Of a stretch of DNA of 64,000 nucleotides, positions 54,393-63,151 are shown in pieces. Both the position numbers and the translations under genes were made by a program. The stretch is from Tritrichomonas musculus. Lineage: Eukaryota > Parabasalia > Tritrichomonadida > Tritrichomonadidae. Within the stretch, counting starts at the first letter, position 1, and every line of letters starts with the position of its first letter. The notes below the pieces were generated by a model that saw only the letters and a list, made by a program, of their open reading frames with translations, was not told the origin of the DNA and did no database searches. The stretch lies in contig JAPFFF010000009.1 in assembly GCA_039105265.1 (NCBI GenBank), positions 1,736,001 through 1,800,000 of the forward strand, written 5' to 3'.

Positions 54393-55590
54393 AAGTAAAT
54401 TGTGATGTGTTTATTTTTTGATTGACTAAAGCTAGTTAAAAAAATTGTATGATCTAAATGAGTCTTTTTTTGATGCGATTTTTAATTAAAAAATGACTCA
54501 TTTCAGAAGTGCGGACACGGTGAAGTGAAATAGATTCTCTCCAAAATTGGTATATAATCATTATTTTTAATAAGGATTAAAAATATATTAATTTTATTAA
54601 ATTTCGTTCCGCCGATGCAGCTGTGGATTATTACATTTTTTTTTCTGAGAAAAAAAAAATGTAAACTATTGAATATTTTTTATCTATTCGTAAACTATTG
54701 AAATTGATAAATTGACTAATAAATCTCTAAAAAAAATTTAGAAGATTTTATATAAAAAATTACTAAAAAATTATTAATTTTTTTAAATTATTATTATTTG
54801 TTTAATTTAAAATTTATATATCGAATATTATTATCACTTTTCAATATTAATTAAAAAGATAATGATTTATTTAATTATTCTCTCAAAATATAATGGATTA
54901 ATTCAAATATTAAATAGATGCTTCAATTATATTCAAAATGAAATAAATTTTCTGAACTAAAAAATTGATCGGAAAAATAAATACAAAAATCGATCTCCAC
55001 AGATGAATCATAGGAATTTATTAATATCATTAATTAGAAATATTTTTATTATAGCAAGTATCAAAACTATATAAGAGTGAATGAATCAAAAATATTAGTT
55101 CTATGATGTATTTGCCTAAATAAAAAATCAATTAAAACACATTTTTCTCATAATATATATGATTTTGACAAAATTAAAGTTTATAATATATATAGAAATA
55201 TAATATAATTTTACTTATTATACATTTTGTTTTCATGCGTTGCGCATATGTCGAGATAGCTGTTTTTCAACGGATGATTTAAATTGGATTTTTAAGCACC
55301 AATATCTAGCATCTCGACTTAAAAGTAGATATATATAAATATTTAAATATTATAAAATAATAAGCAATAAGTATATTATATATTTAATCTAAATTTCAAA
55401 AGATATAAATATTTTAAATATTAAAAATTTACGTGAAGTCAGCGTCTTCACCTCTCTCATTTCAATTTAAATTGAATTAAAAAAAATAATTTTAACACCA
55501 AAAATTATCATAAAGGTATATTATATTATATAATATTGATTATGTATCTTGCTTTATCAATTTTTTTTTTTTGAATGCTATCTTTAATCT
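54393..55590. other. AT-rich intergenic region between divergent genes
   Basis: 1.2 kb with very high AT and no repeat or gene that I can support. Upstream regions of both flanking genes lie here, but I see no clear TCA-type initiator. Confidence 0.45.
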
Positions 55591-57549
55591 ATGATTTGGT
55601 TATTAACGATATCATCTCAAATATGGTTCGGATTTGAATTTTCATACTTTTTTCTAGACAAAACAATCAGTATGTTCTTCATATTTGCTTTTGGAATTGC
55701 CAGTGGAATTGGTTTCTCATCAACAATTTTTTATTTTTTCTCAATTCTATTTGGAAATAATATTATTCATCTTTTGATTCATATATTGATTCTTTTGTTT
55801 GTTTCTTTCACATTAATGAAGAAAAGAACAAAAGTTCCAAGAAAAAATTCAATCTCTTTTTTTTCGAATTCATTTTCTTCATTAACTTGGTCATCAATAC
55901 TCGCAATTTTTGAAAAGAAAAATCATGAATTAGTTACTTTTGTTCTATATTTATTAATTTCTTTTAATATTACCAGGAAGATTTATCTCCCATCACCAAG
56001 AAGTTTTACGTATGCTTTCGATTCGCATTTAACAGAAGAGTTGTCATTTATTTCATCATTTCATCATGGTGCAAATAAAAAAATATATCTCAGCATTAAT
56101 CATCCAAATTTTGAAGGCCATTTTTCTGTTTCTAATTGGCTTACTGCCTTTCATTCATCTATGCTTCAAATTGGTTTTGCAAACCTCAAAGTGTCCCTTT
56201 TTTTCCCTACTTTTTTACTGTTGGTTTCATACGCTACAATTATGTATTTTTTATCATTACAATTTGATCTACCATCGTATTTTGCCTTTTTTGTACCTAT
56301 AATTTCATTAAATTTATCAGGATTTGGTTTTTTACGATTTCTTTATTTTGATAAACGAACTTGTCGTACAAATGACTATGTAAGCCAAACAGGATATGGT
56401 AAATGTCCACGATTTCATCTTCTATTTCATATTTATTATGGTTTTCGTCACCAAACGCTAACTCTACCACTAGTTGTTGGAGTAATCTATATTCTATTTT
56501 TATCAGCAAAATACAAATATTCGTTAGCTAATAGTTCACTCTCTCTTGAATTTGCTGGATTTGTTTTTGGTTTTATTATGCCATCCGTTCAATACCAAAG
56601 CTTTGTTGGTTTTTTATTATTTTTCTCCATTTTTTTCTTAATGCAAATCTCAAAACCAAAAAGTCTTTTAAAATTGAAAGGTTTCATTATTTTCTTAATT
56701 GTTGGCTTTATCTTTCATATACCAAGATATCTTTCATTTCTCGCAAATAATGAAGATTTTGTGTTGTTTGAATACGAAGTTCAATGGAAACTACTTGTTC
56801 ATCATGAATTTATTCCACCTCTCAGTCTTTGGTGGAATAACTGCGGTGTTTTCACCATCATTTATATCTTTTTGTCTCTATTTCAGCTGAATTCAATTGA
56901 ATATTACATTTATATTCCTTCGGTATTTTGTTTCTTTTTTTTCAATTTCTTTAAACTTCAAAATCTTGTTCAATATAATATGTTTGTTTTTATGTCTCTG
57001 AATTATACGACAGGAAGCGTTATTCTTTTAGCAACTTTGTATCGTTTTTCAAAATCCCCAAAAGATGCTGAAACAAGGGGTGTTATTTCTGCCATTTCTC
57101 TTATTTTAATTCTTTCATGCACTATTTCATCAATAATGGGTTTAAAAAGGCAAATAGGGAATATTAGGCCGGTTTGGAGTTTAAATGATGAGTTGCTTGT
57201 GAAATGGATTATAAATAATACTCCTCAAAATGCTGTTTTCATTTCACCGCTTATCTCATTTAATCCTATTTCAGCACTTGGTGGAAGATGCTCATATATA
57301 GAAAATAATGATGTACTAAGTCATTCTGGTTTCAATTTTAATACGAGAGAAGCAAAGTATAGAAAATTTATGAAAAATATGAATGTATTTTATGAAGAAG
57401 CTGATGATGATTTGAAAGATATTTTAGATAATGTAGATTACATCGTTCTAATTGACAAAGGTAATTTAAATGAAAATGTTTGGAAAGAAGTGTTTAATTC
57501 ACGTTCTTTTATCATTTACCAAAATCAAAAGAAGAAGAAATCAGACTAA
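55591..57549 (+). CDS. Polytopic membrane protein, possibly GT-C-type glycosyltransferase
   Basis: A 652-residue protein with about a dozen hydrophobic segments, a large loop at about 135-190 (FTYAFDSHLTEELSFISSFHHGANKKIYLSINHPNFEGHFSVSNWL region), and a soluble C-terminal domain (from about 520). The C-terminal ELLVKWIINNTPQNAVF and PISALGGRCSYIENN recall the W(I)xxNTPxxAVF...ALGGR block found after the membrane part of GT-C-fold and related lipid-linked sugar transferases. Acidic and histidine residues in the first long loop (DSHLTEE, HPNFEGH) would fit a GT-C active site. This is inference from layout and motifs, and no substrate can be named. It ends with a lysine-rich tail, KKKKSD, compatible with ER retention. 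Confidence 0.6.
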   Translation: MIWLLTISSQIWFGFEFSYFFLDKTISMFFIFAFGIASGIGFSSTIFYFFSILFGNNIIHLLIHILILLFVSFTLMKKRTKVPRKNSISFFSNSFSSLTWSSILAIFEKKNHELVTFVLYLLISFNITRKIYLPSPRSFTYAFDSHLTEELSFISSFHHGANKKIYLSINHPNFEGHFSVSNWLTAFHSSMLQIGFANLKVSLFFPTFLLLVSYATIMYFLSLQFDLPSYFAFFVPIISLNLSGFGFLRFLYFDKRTCRTNDYVSQTGYGKCPRFHLLFHIYYGFRHQTLTLPLVVGVIYILFLSAKYKYSLANSSLSLEFAGFVFGFIMPSVQYQSFVGFLLFFSIFFLMQISKPKSLLKLKGFIIFLIVGFIFHIPRYLSFLANNEDFVLFEYEVQWKLLVHHEFIPPLSLWWNNCGVFTIIYIFLSLFQLNSIEYYIYIPSVFCFFFFNFFKLQNLVQYNMFVFMSLNYTTGSVILLATLYRFSKSPKDAETRGVISAISLILILSCTISSIMGLKRQIGNIRPVWSLNDELLVKWIINNTPQNAVFISPLISFNPISALGGRCSYIENNDVLSHSGFNFNTREAKYRKFMKNMNVFYEEADDDLKDILDNVDYIVLIDKGNLNENVWKEVFNSRSFIIYQNQKKKKSD

Positions 57550-57843
57550 TTTAATCATTTGTTTTATCCTTTTATTTGATATTTTTTACATTTTGCTTCC
57601 TTGTTTCTCATACAAGTTTATATTATTGTTTTTATAAAAATTTTTCTCTCTTCTTTCATGATGAAGAATATCATCTTCGATTTACAAAATTATTTAGCAA
57701 ACAATCATTTTAACTTATTGTGTTTAAAACATGGAGGTTAAAAATAAAAAAAGGAAAGATGCTCGGCATGAATTTTTAATAATAAACAAAAAATCCAAAA
57801 AAAAATACTAACAAGAAAAAAAAAATTAGAGTATTATGCTTGA

Positions 57844-59577
57844 TCAATCAATGGGTGGAACATCTACCGGACCATTTGCAATTTCATTCATTTTATCAAT
57901 GTATTCTCTAGATGTATTATTTAAGATTGTCTGATTATAAATCATTTGTGATATTTTCAACGAATATAAAAATTGGCCATAATCATGCTGGCTAACATTC
58001 AAAGCAAATCGTAAATATTCAATCATTCTGAGCGTTGCAACATTTTCAAAAGACGCCAATTCTATTTCTTTCAAAACATCCCAAAAGAGCGATTGATCAA
58101 CTGGGTGCCTTAACATTAATTTAATCCTCAGTAATTTAATAAAATCCTTTTCAATTTTATCGTTCAAATTGCCCCCATTAAATCTTACAAAAGAGCAAAA
58201 TCGCCACCAAAATTCTCTCCTTTCCGATAAGCCGCTATGATCAATTGGTGTTGTTTCTACTGCTACTTGCCAGAGTGATTTCCGCTTGTATTTACTTTTA
58301 CCTAAGACGCCACTTTTGATTCGTTTACAATCTTCATCTAAAAGTTTCAAATAAGTATCAAAAATCTCACGTGAATGGAAAGCTTGGTTAATCATTGTTT
58401 GCCTTTTAAGTAAAGCTGATTGTGCTTTTTCACGCTGTCTAATCTTTTTACTATCCCAATGATTTCCAAAAGCTCTAAGGGTAGCGACATCATTACGTGT
58501 AAATGGTGCTTTGTTGACAGTAAAAAGTACATCCTCTCCTGTTGTATCTAATAAGGTAGATTTAAGCTCTGTATCATCATTTGTTGTTGATTGAAGATCT
58601 AGTGTTTGGCTTAATTTTGAAATACTGTTGTTAGATGATGTCTCTTGCTCTTTTTGCTTCTGCTCTTCGGTTTCTGGAAGAAGAAGATCAGCCGGGAAAT
58701 ATTTACCAACATCAGCTGGAACAAATGGAATTCCAACTTCTGGATCAAAAAAGCGTTTAATACACTGTTGGCAAGTCGGATCTGTTTTGCCTCCTGGAAC
58801 TTTAGATATTTCTGCTGTAAATCGTTTACCTCCTGGAGCAAAGGTTAATGGTCTTGTAGCAGCATCTTTAGCTAGTGTTAAATCAGGTGATTCATTTTCA
58901 AGGGATTTAAAATGAACTTCTCTAATTATAGATGATTCATCCTGTTCTTGAAGTTTTTGATCACCATAAATTCCTGTACGCATTTTTCTTTTAACAGGTT
59001 TTTTATTATTAATTGTTGGATCTTCTACATCAAAAAGATCACTTTCATAATAAGGAAGGGCATCGCCCCAAGAATTTAAGTGTGCATCAACTGGTATTCT
59101 CGAAGTTACATAAGAATGATTTCGGCCATCATGAACTCTAATTTTGAGATCTTGAACTCGATTTTTGGGATTGGGAGCCCTTTCTTCTGAATCTGGCTGC
59201 ATTGATTGCTGTTCTTGCATTTTTGAATAATATTCTGTAATAAGCTGTTTCTCATAATGTGACATCATATCTGGGTCATTCAAATCATATTCCGGATGTC
59301 TAACTGCTAGATCACCATAATCTCGATTAAATTCTTTTAAAAATGGCTTGTCTTCAATTAATTGAATAAGTGAATGCATCGGATTTTTTTTACTTGAATC
59401 AAATGTGGATGGTGTAACATATATGGGAAGGCCTTCTTCGATAGGCCGGACAGCGCCATCTGAAAGCCATGCAAATTTTGGAATCTGGCTATCACTGCTT
59501 TTTTCATCAAGACGTGCTGGTTTTAAATCTAGAATACGTGATCCTGCTTCACGAAATGGAAAAGGTGTCGATTTCAT
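57844..59577 (-). CDS. Conserved-looking protein of unknown function, 577 aa
   Basis: A hydrophilic 577-residue protein without signal peptide or membrane helix. The N-terminal half is charged and probably partly disordered (FPFREAGSRILDLKPARLDE). A Cys pair, CQQC, lies in DPTCQQCIKRFFDPEVG near residue 275. The Ser/Asn/Thr-rich linker at about 310-345 separates a helical C-terminal half (LSERREFWWRFCSFVRFNGG, LRHPVDQSLFWDVLKEIEL, LRMIEYLRFAL), which recalls EF-hand-like or ARM-like helices. I recognise no family. A ciliary or cytoskeletal role is possible but unsupported. Good codon bias and balanced composition make it a real gene. Confidence 0.75.
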   Translation of the reverse strand: MKSTPFPFREAGSRILDLKPARLDEKSSDSQIPKFAWLSDGAVRPIEEGLPIYVTPSTFDSSKKNPMHSLIQLIEDKPFLKEFNRDYGDLAVRHPEYDLNDPDMMSHYEKQLITEYYSKMQEQQSMQPDSEERAPNPKNRVQDLKIRVHDGRNHSYVTSRIPVDAHLNSWGDALPYYESDLFDVEDPTINNKKPVKRKMRTGIYGDQKLQEQDESSIIREVHFKSLENESPDLTLAKDAATRPLTFAPGGKRFTAEISKVPGGKTDPTCQQCIKRFFDPEVGIPFVPADVGKYFPADLLLPETEEQKQKEQETSSNNSISKLSQTLDLQSTTNDDTELKSTLLDTTGEDVLFTVNKAPFTRNDVATLRAFGNHWDSKKIRQREKAQSALLKRQTMINQAFHSREIFDTYLKLLDEDCKRIKSGVLGKSKYKRKSLWQVAVETTPIDHSGLSERREFWWRFCSFVRFNGGNLNDKIEKDFIKLLRIKLMLRHPVDQSLFWDVLKEIELASFENVATLRMIEYLRFALNVSQHDYGQFLYSLKISQMIYNQTILNNTSREYIDKMNEIANGPVDVPPID

Positions 59578-59850
59578 TTATTTACAAAAAATTGTTCGTT
59601 ATTTTTAATAAAAAATTTGAAATTTTTATTCAAATATATAAAACTTTTTAAATTGTTTATTTTATTGAGAAAACAAAATTTTGAGAAAGTTTTAAAAATT
59701 CAACTAGCAATAAGAATGATAGAACTGCATCACTAACAACACATCATAAGCAAAAATTTTTTATCATTTCATTGATCACAGCAGCTACAGAGTTTACCAC
59801 TAAAAGATTTCAAAAACGAAAAAGAAATAATAGTGAGAGAGTAAGGATGA
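59578..59850. other. Spacer up to the Maverick boundary
   Basis: AT-rich spacer of about 270 bases. Composition changes abruptly near 59840-59880 to a C/G-rich tract, which I take as the left end of the Maverick element. Confidence 0.45.
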
Positions 59851-59917
59851 CCGACACGACAGGTGATAAAAAATGACCCCCTCGTCATAGGGTTTACAGA
59901 CCCCAAACCTCAGCCCC

Positions 59918-60310
59918 ATGACTCAAAAAATCGCCACTTTTTCAAAATTAGCCCTCGAAACTTTCACAAAATGGCATAGACAAATTTTGAATAATTTGAC
60001 AAACTCCACAAAAATAACAACAACGAAAAATATAACTTTTAAAAATTTTTTATTTTTTTATCAGCAATTTATAATGTCAAACCAAGCTGAACAATTAAGC
60101 ACCCTCATTAATAGAATCAACAAAAAGCTAAAAGGTTGGAGACCTGCATTAAAATACCTCTACGATAATGATGATGTTGCTGACGGAGTACTAAAAGAGA
60201 TAAATCACTTTATTGAACAACTAAAGAAATTCAACGGACCTATTGAATTAATCAAAATCTTGTATTGTTTAAAAAAATTGCCAAAACGGGTGTATATTTG
60301 GTCTCCATAG
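59918..60310 (+). CDS. Small Maverick protein near the left end
   Basis: A 130-residue frame. An internal ATG at 60074 (SNQAEQLSTLINRINKKLKG) could be the real start, since the first 50 residues are Thr/Asn/Phe-rich. The rest is helical, rich in L, K and D. I recognise no domain. Position next to the boundary is typical for small accessory genes of Mavericks. Confidence 0.4.
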   Translation: MTQKIATFSKLALETFTKWHRQILNNLTNSTKITTTKNITFKNFLFFYQQFIMSNQAEQLSTLINRINKKLKGWRPALKYLYDNDDVADGVLKEINHFIEQLKKFNGPIELIKILYCLKKLPKRVYIWSP

Positions 60311-60633
60311 GATGTGTTCATGTGGAAACTGAGTACTCTTTAAGGTTTATATATGATTACAACCTATTTAAAGTAGTATATACTAGTCGGTTTCCGCGGG
60401 GCACAGGCTGCCCACGCGTCAACACGAACTAGTTAAAAAAAATAAAAAAAAAAAAAGAAAAAAGAAAAATAAAAAAAAAAAAACTTCTTCTTCTTTTCAT
60501 GTTATCCCACCCACCCACCTCAACGCCTACCATCAATGAAACGGCACAGGTACCCCACCCCACAACCGCCCATCTATGAAACGGCACAGGTACCTGCCCC
60601 GAGAATCTCGTACCTATTTCTTTCTATATGTAA
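60311..60633. other. Maverick non-coding segment with two-copy 40-bp repeat
   Basis: A GC-richer stretch around 60380-60430 (GTTTCCGCGGGGCACAGGC), then an A/G-only tract at about 60434-60483, then CATCAATGAAACGGCACAGG with TACC at 60531-60554 repeated with one change at 60571-60594 (40-base period). It probably holds a promoter or regulatory region. Confidence 0.6.
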
Positions 60634-60969
60634 ATGTCATTTGTACCACTCAAAGGCTTTACTAACGACTATGAGATCCTGAATAGGTACCCCTTTACTA
60701 TAAGACGTAAGAGTAATCATTTTATATGCAAAGATGCCAAACATATTAAGGGGTATATACGAGTATGTCTAAATGGCAACTACTACTTGAAACATGTACT
60801 TATAGCAAGACAGTTCATACCTAATGATGACCCACAACATAAAATAGAGGTAGACCATATCAATAGGAATAGGGCTGACTACCATCTAAGCAACTTAAGA
60901 TGGGTAACCCCAACTGATAGTAACTATAACAGGGATATGCCCAAAATTATAAATGCGAGGGCAGATTAG
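60634..60969 (+). CDS. HNH endonuclease (homing-type) in the Maverick
   Basis: A 111-residue protein. The N-terminal part (residues 1-60) resembles the NUMOD/AP2-like region of phage and intron HNH enzymes (GFTNDYEILNRYPFTIRR, YIRVCLNGNYYLKHVLIAR). The C-terminal HNH motif reads IEVDHINRNRADYHLSNLRWVTPTDSNYNR, with the D-H pair and the two Asn positions intact, so it could be active. Free-standing HNH genes in Mavericks and large viruses spread on their own. The gene ends in a 23-base overlap with a minus-strand frame. Confidence 0.8.
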   Translation: MSFVPLKGFTNDYEILNRYPFTIRRKSNHFICKDAKHIKGYIRVCLNGNYYLKHVLIARQFIPNDDPQHKIEVDHINRNRADYHLSNLRWVTPTDSNYNRDMPKIINARAD

Positions 60970-61210
60970 ATATTTGGTACTCTAAGAACTCAAAGGCAAA
61001 ATGTTCTATTTGGTCGATAAATTCCAAATCACCATCTTTCATAATTACATTAAGAATTTCAGGTTCGAAATACTCAGCAGCTAACTCTTTTATCTTTTTA
61101 ATTAAAATACCACATACACCCTCATTAGTCTCACATCTATATTCATAGAGGTAAGACACTATTTTATAGAGGATATTCATACGCTCTTTTATGGTCATGT
61201 AATAAGCCAT
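60947..61210 (-). CDS. Small Maverick protein, minus strand
   Basis: An 87-residue frame with an ATG start, acidic and helical (MTIKERMNILYKIVSYLYEY, ILIKKIKELAAEYFEPEILN). It overlaps the end of the HNH gene by 23 bases. The amino-acid mix is protein-like. Unknown function. Confidence 0.5.
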   Translation of the reverse strand: MAYYMTIKERMNILYKIVSYLYEYRCETNEGVCGILIKKIKELAAEYFEPEILNVIMKDGDLEFIDQIEHFAFEFLEYQISNLPSHL

Positions 61211-61277
61211 TTATACAGAAATAAAAAAAATGAAATGAACAATAGAAAAATATTTAGTCATTTCACTTTTTTCTTTG

Positions 61278-61517
61278 ATGAATATCGATAAGAAGATACG
61301 ATTGACCACTGAAATGCTCAACGCTAAAATCATGGATGAAAAGCAAAAGCTTGAAACTTACATGTTGCTCCAAATTGATCAACTCCACCAACGACTTGAT
61401 GAGGTTCTTAATAGGGTCAACCTTCTATCCTTAAAACTCGATTCTGTCATTGATGACCTTGCAAATATGAAGGTCAACGTTGATGATATCAACAGCAGCC
61501 TTGATAACCTTCATTAA
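61278..61517 (+). CDS. Small coiled-coil Maverick protein
   Basis: Starts at the ATG at 61278 (the frame is open one codon upstream only as TTG). 79 residues form one almost continuous coiled coil with heptads (LLQIDQLHQRLDEVLNRVNL). It may be a fibre or assembly factor. The family is not known to me. Confidence 0.6.
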   Translation: MNIDKKIRLTTEMLNAKIMDEKQKLETYMLLQIDQLHQRLDEVLNRVNLLSLKLDSVIDDLANMKVNVDDINSSLDNLH

Positions 61518-61558
61518 TAAACAACATCTTCTTCTTCTTTCTTTTATTTGATTTTTAA

Positions 61559-63127
61559 ATGACAAGTGATGTAGGTACACAAACAAAACCTAACAATAAA
61601 ATACAACTATTACAAGGTACTATTAAATTTCGACCTAAACTAGTTGATAGAGATGTTGCAAGATTAACAAGAGGTTTGGGTCAAACTATATGGAAGTTCT
61701 CTAATAATCAAATAAATCTACAAAAATTATATGAGACATATTTAAATACTAGTATAGCTTTTAAAGACGTACTTGAATTTGCTAATAGACTCAAGAGAGA
61801 GAGACCAAAAGCAAAATTTACAGGTTGTGTTTTTGCAATTAAGAAAAATCAAGATGATAAAGATGAACATGGGCATTACATAACAGTATTAAAGCCATAT
61901 CAATATACTCTCCAAGAATCAGATCAAGGTATATTAACAGAGATAAAATTACATTATGATATTATCAACATAAGGATATCTCGAATGAAGACTGAGGAGG
62001 AAAAACAAGCAGCTAGAGAACTGAGAGAGCAGATGAAAGAAAGAACATTGAAAAGTGATAAGAAAGAATATAAAACTAGAGGTATTCAAACAGATGATAT
62101 ACCAGAATTGGCTCCATTACCCAGACCTCCAACTTTAAATCGAAATGATTATCATCTTAACCTTAGGAAAATCGGTAGGAACCGACCCACAAATGTTGAG
62201 CCACCAACAAGGGATCAGAATCAAAACAGAATTCAACTTTTACTTCAAAGTAGTACAAATTTAGACGAGGATGATAGACCTAAGAAAAAATCAAAACAAC
62301 ATAAGAAAAAATCAAAACGACCTCGTTCACCTTCACCTCCACCTCCACCACCTCATTCACCTCCACCTCCACCACCTCCTCCTCCTTCATCACCCCCTCC
62401 ACAGTTTCCATCATCACATACCTCTCGAGGTACTAGTCCTCCTCCAAGAGAACCCCGTATGACACCACAGAAGACAGGAGAGTTTACAGTAGACCAAAGA
62501 CGTCATAAAATTCATGATTGGAGGAGTTTAGTCAATGATGAAAATATAGAAGAAGATGTTATTGATGACTACTTGAAACTTCTATATAACAAAGGAAAGA
62601 GATTGAATAAACAACCTGGTCAAAATGAAGCAGAGTTTGATAAAAAGAAAATATTGGTTGTACCTACTGCATTTTATACCCTCCTTTCTATGGCATATGA
62701 GACTAATGATATGGAAAAAATACATGAACTGATGAAAAGTCCTATCTCAGGTAAACAGTCATTTACACATTTCGATAAAGTATTTGTCCCCATTTGCTCA
62801 GATGGAGAACATTGGGTTTTATGTATTGTTCGATATCCAAAGAAAATAATCGAATGCTATGACTCTGAGAATAAGTCAATGGCACCAGAGGTAAAGACAC
62901 TTAATAAGTGGATCAATATTTCAGGAACAGGTAAGTTAAAAGCAAAATATTATGATGTACCTAGTCAAAGGAATAACAAGGATTGTGGAGTGTTTCTAAT
63001 GGAATCTTGTCGTACCTTTTTGCATGAAGGAAATGGTAAGTTTAAACAACGCAATATACCAGATATTAGAAAGAGAATACTTCGAGAACTTCAAAACAAT
63101 GAATTAGAAACAGGTGTTGTATATTAA
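61559..63127 (+). CDS. Maverick adenain-like cysteine protease (C48/ULP1 fold)
   Basis: A 522-residue protein. The N-terminal half (to about 235) is uncharacterised, followed by a basic tract and a proline-rich linker (about 245-295, with PPPP runs). The C-terminal domain carries the triad and oxyanion residue of adenovirus-type proteases: H418 in GEHWVLCIV, D435 in ECYDSEN, Q470 in PSQRNNKDCG and C476 in KDCGVFLM. Mavericks encode this protease to process capsid proteins. The long N-terminal extension is unusual compared with the 200-residue minimal enzyme and may be a fused virion protein. Confidence 0.85.
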   Translation: MTSDVGTQTKPNNKIQLLQGTIKFRPKLVDRDVARLTRGLGQTIWKFSNNQINLQKLYETYLNTSIAFKDVLEFANRLKRERPKAKFTGCVFAIKKNQDDKDEHGHYITVLKPYQYTLQESDQGILTEIKLHYDIINIRISRMKTEEEKQAARELREQMKERTLKSDKKEYKTRGIQTDDIPELAPLPRPPTLNRNDYHLNLRKIGRNRPTNVEPPTRDQNQNRIQLLLQSSTNLDEDDRPKKKSKQHKKKSKRPRSPSPPPPPPHSPPPPPPPPPSSPPPQFPSSHTSRGTSPPPREPRMTPQKTGEFTVDQRRHKIHDWRSLVNDENIEEDVIDDYLKLLYNKGKRLNKQPGQNEAEFDKKKILVVPTAFYTLLSMAYETNDMEKIHELMKSPISGKQSFTHFDKVFVPICSDGEHWVLCIVRYPKKIIECYDSENKSMAPEVKTLNKWINISGTGKLKAKYYDVPSQRNNKDCGVFLMESCRTFLHEGNGKFKQRNIPDIRKRILRELQNNELETGVVY

Positions 63128-63151
63128 TAAAGACTTTTTATTCAACTCGAA

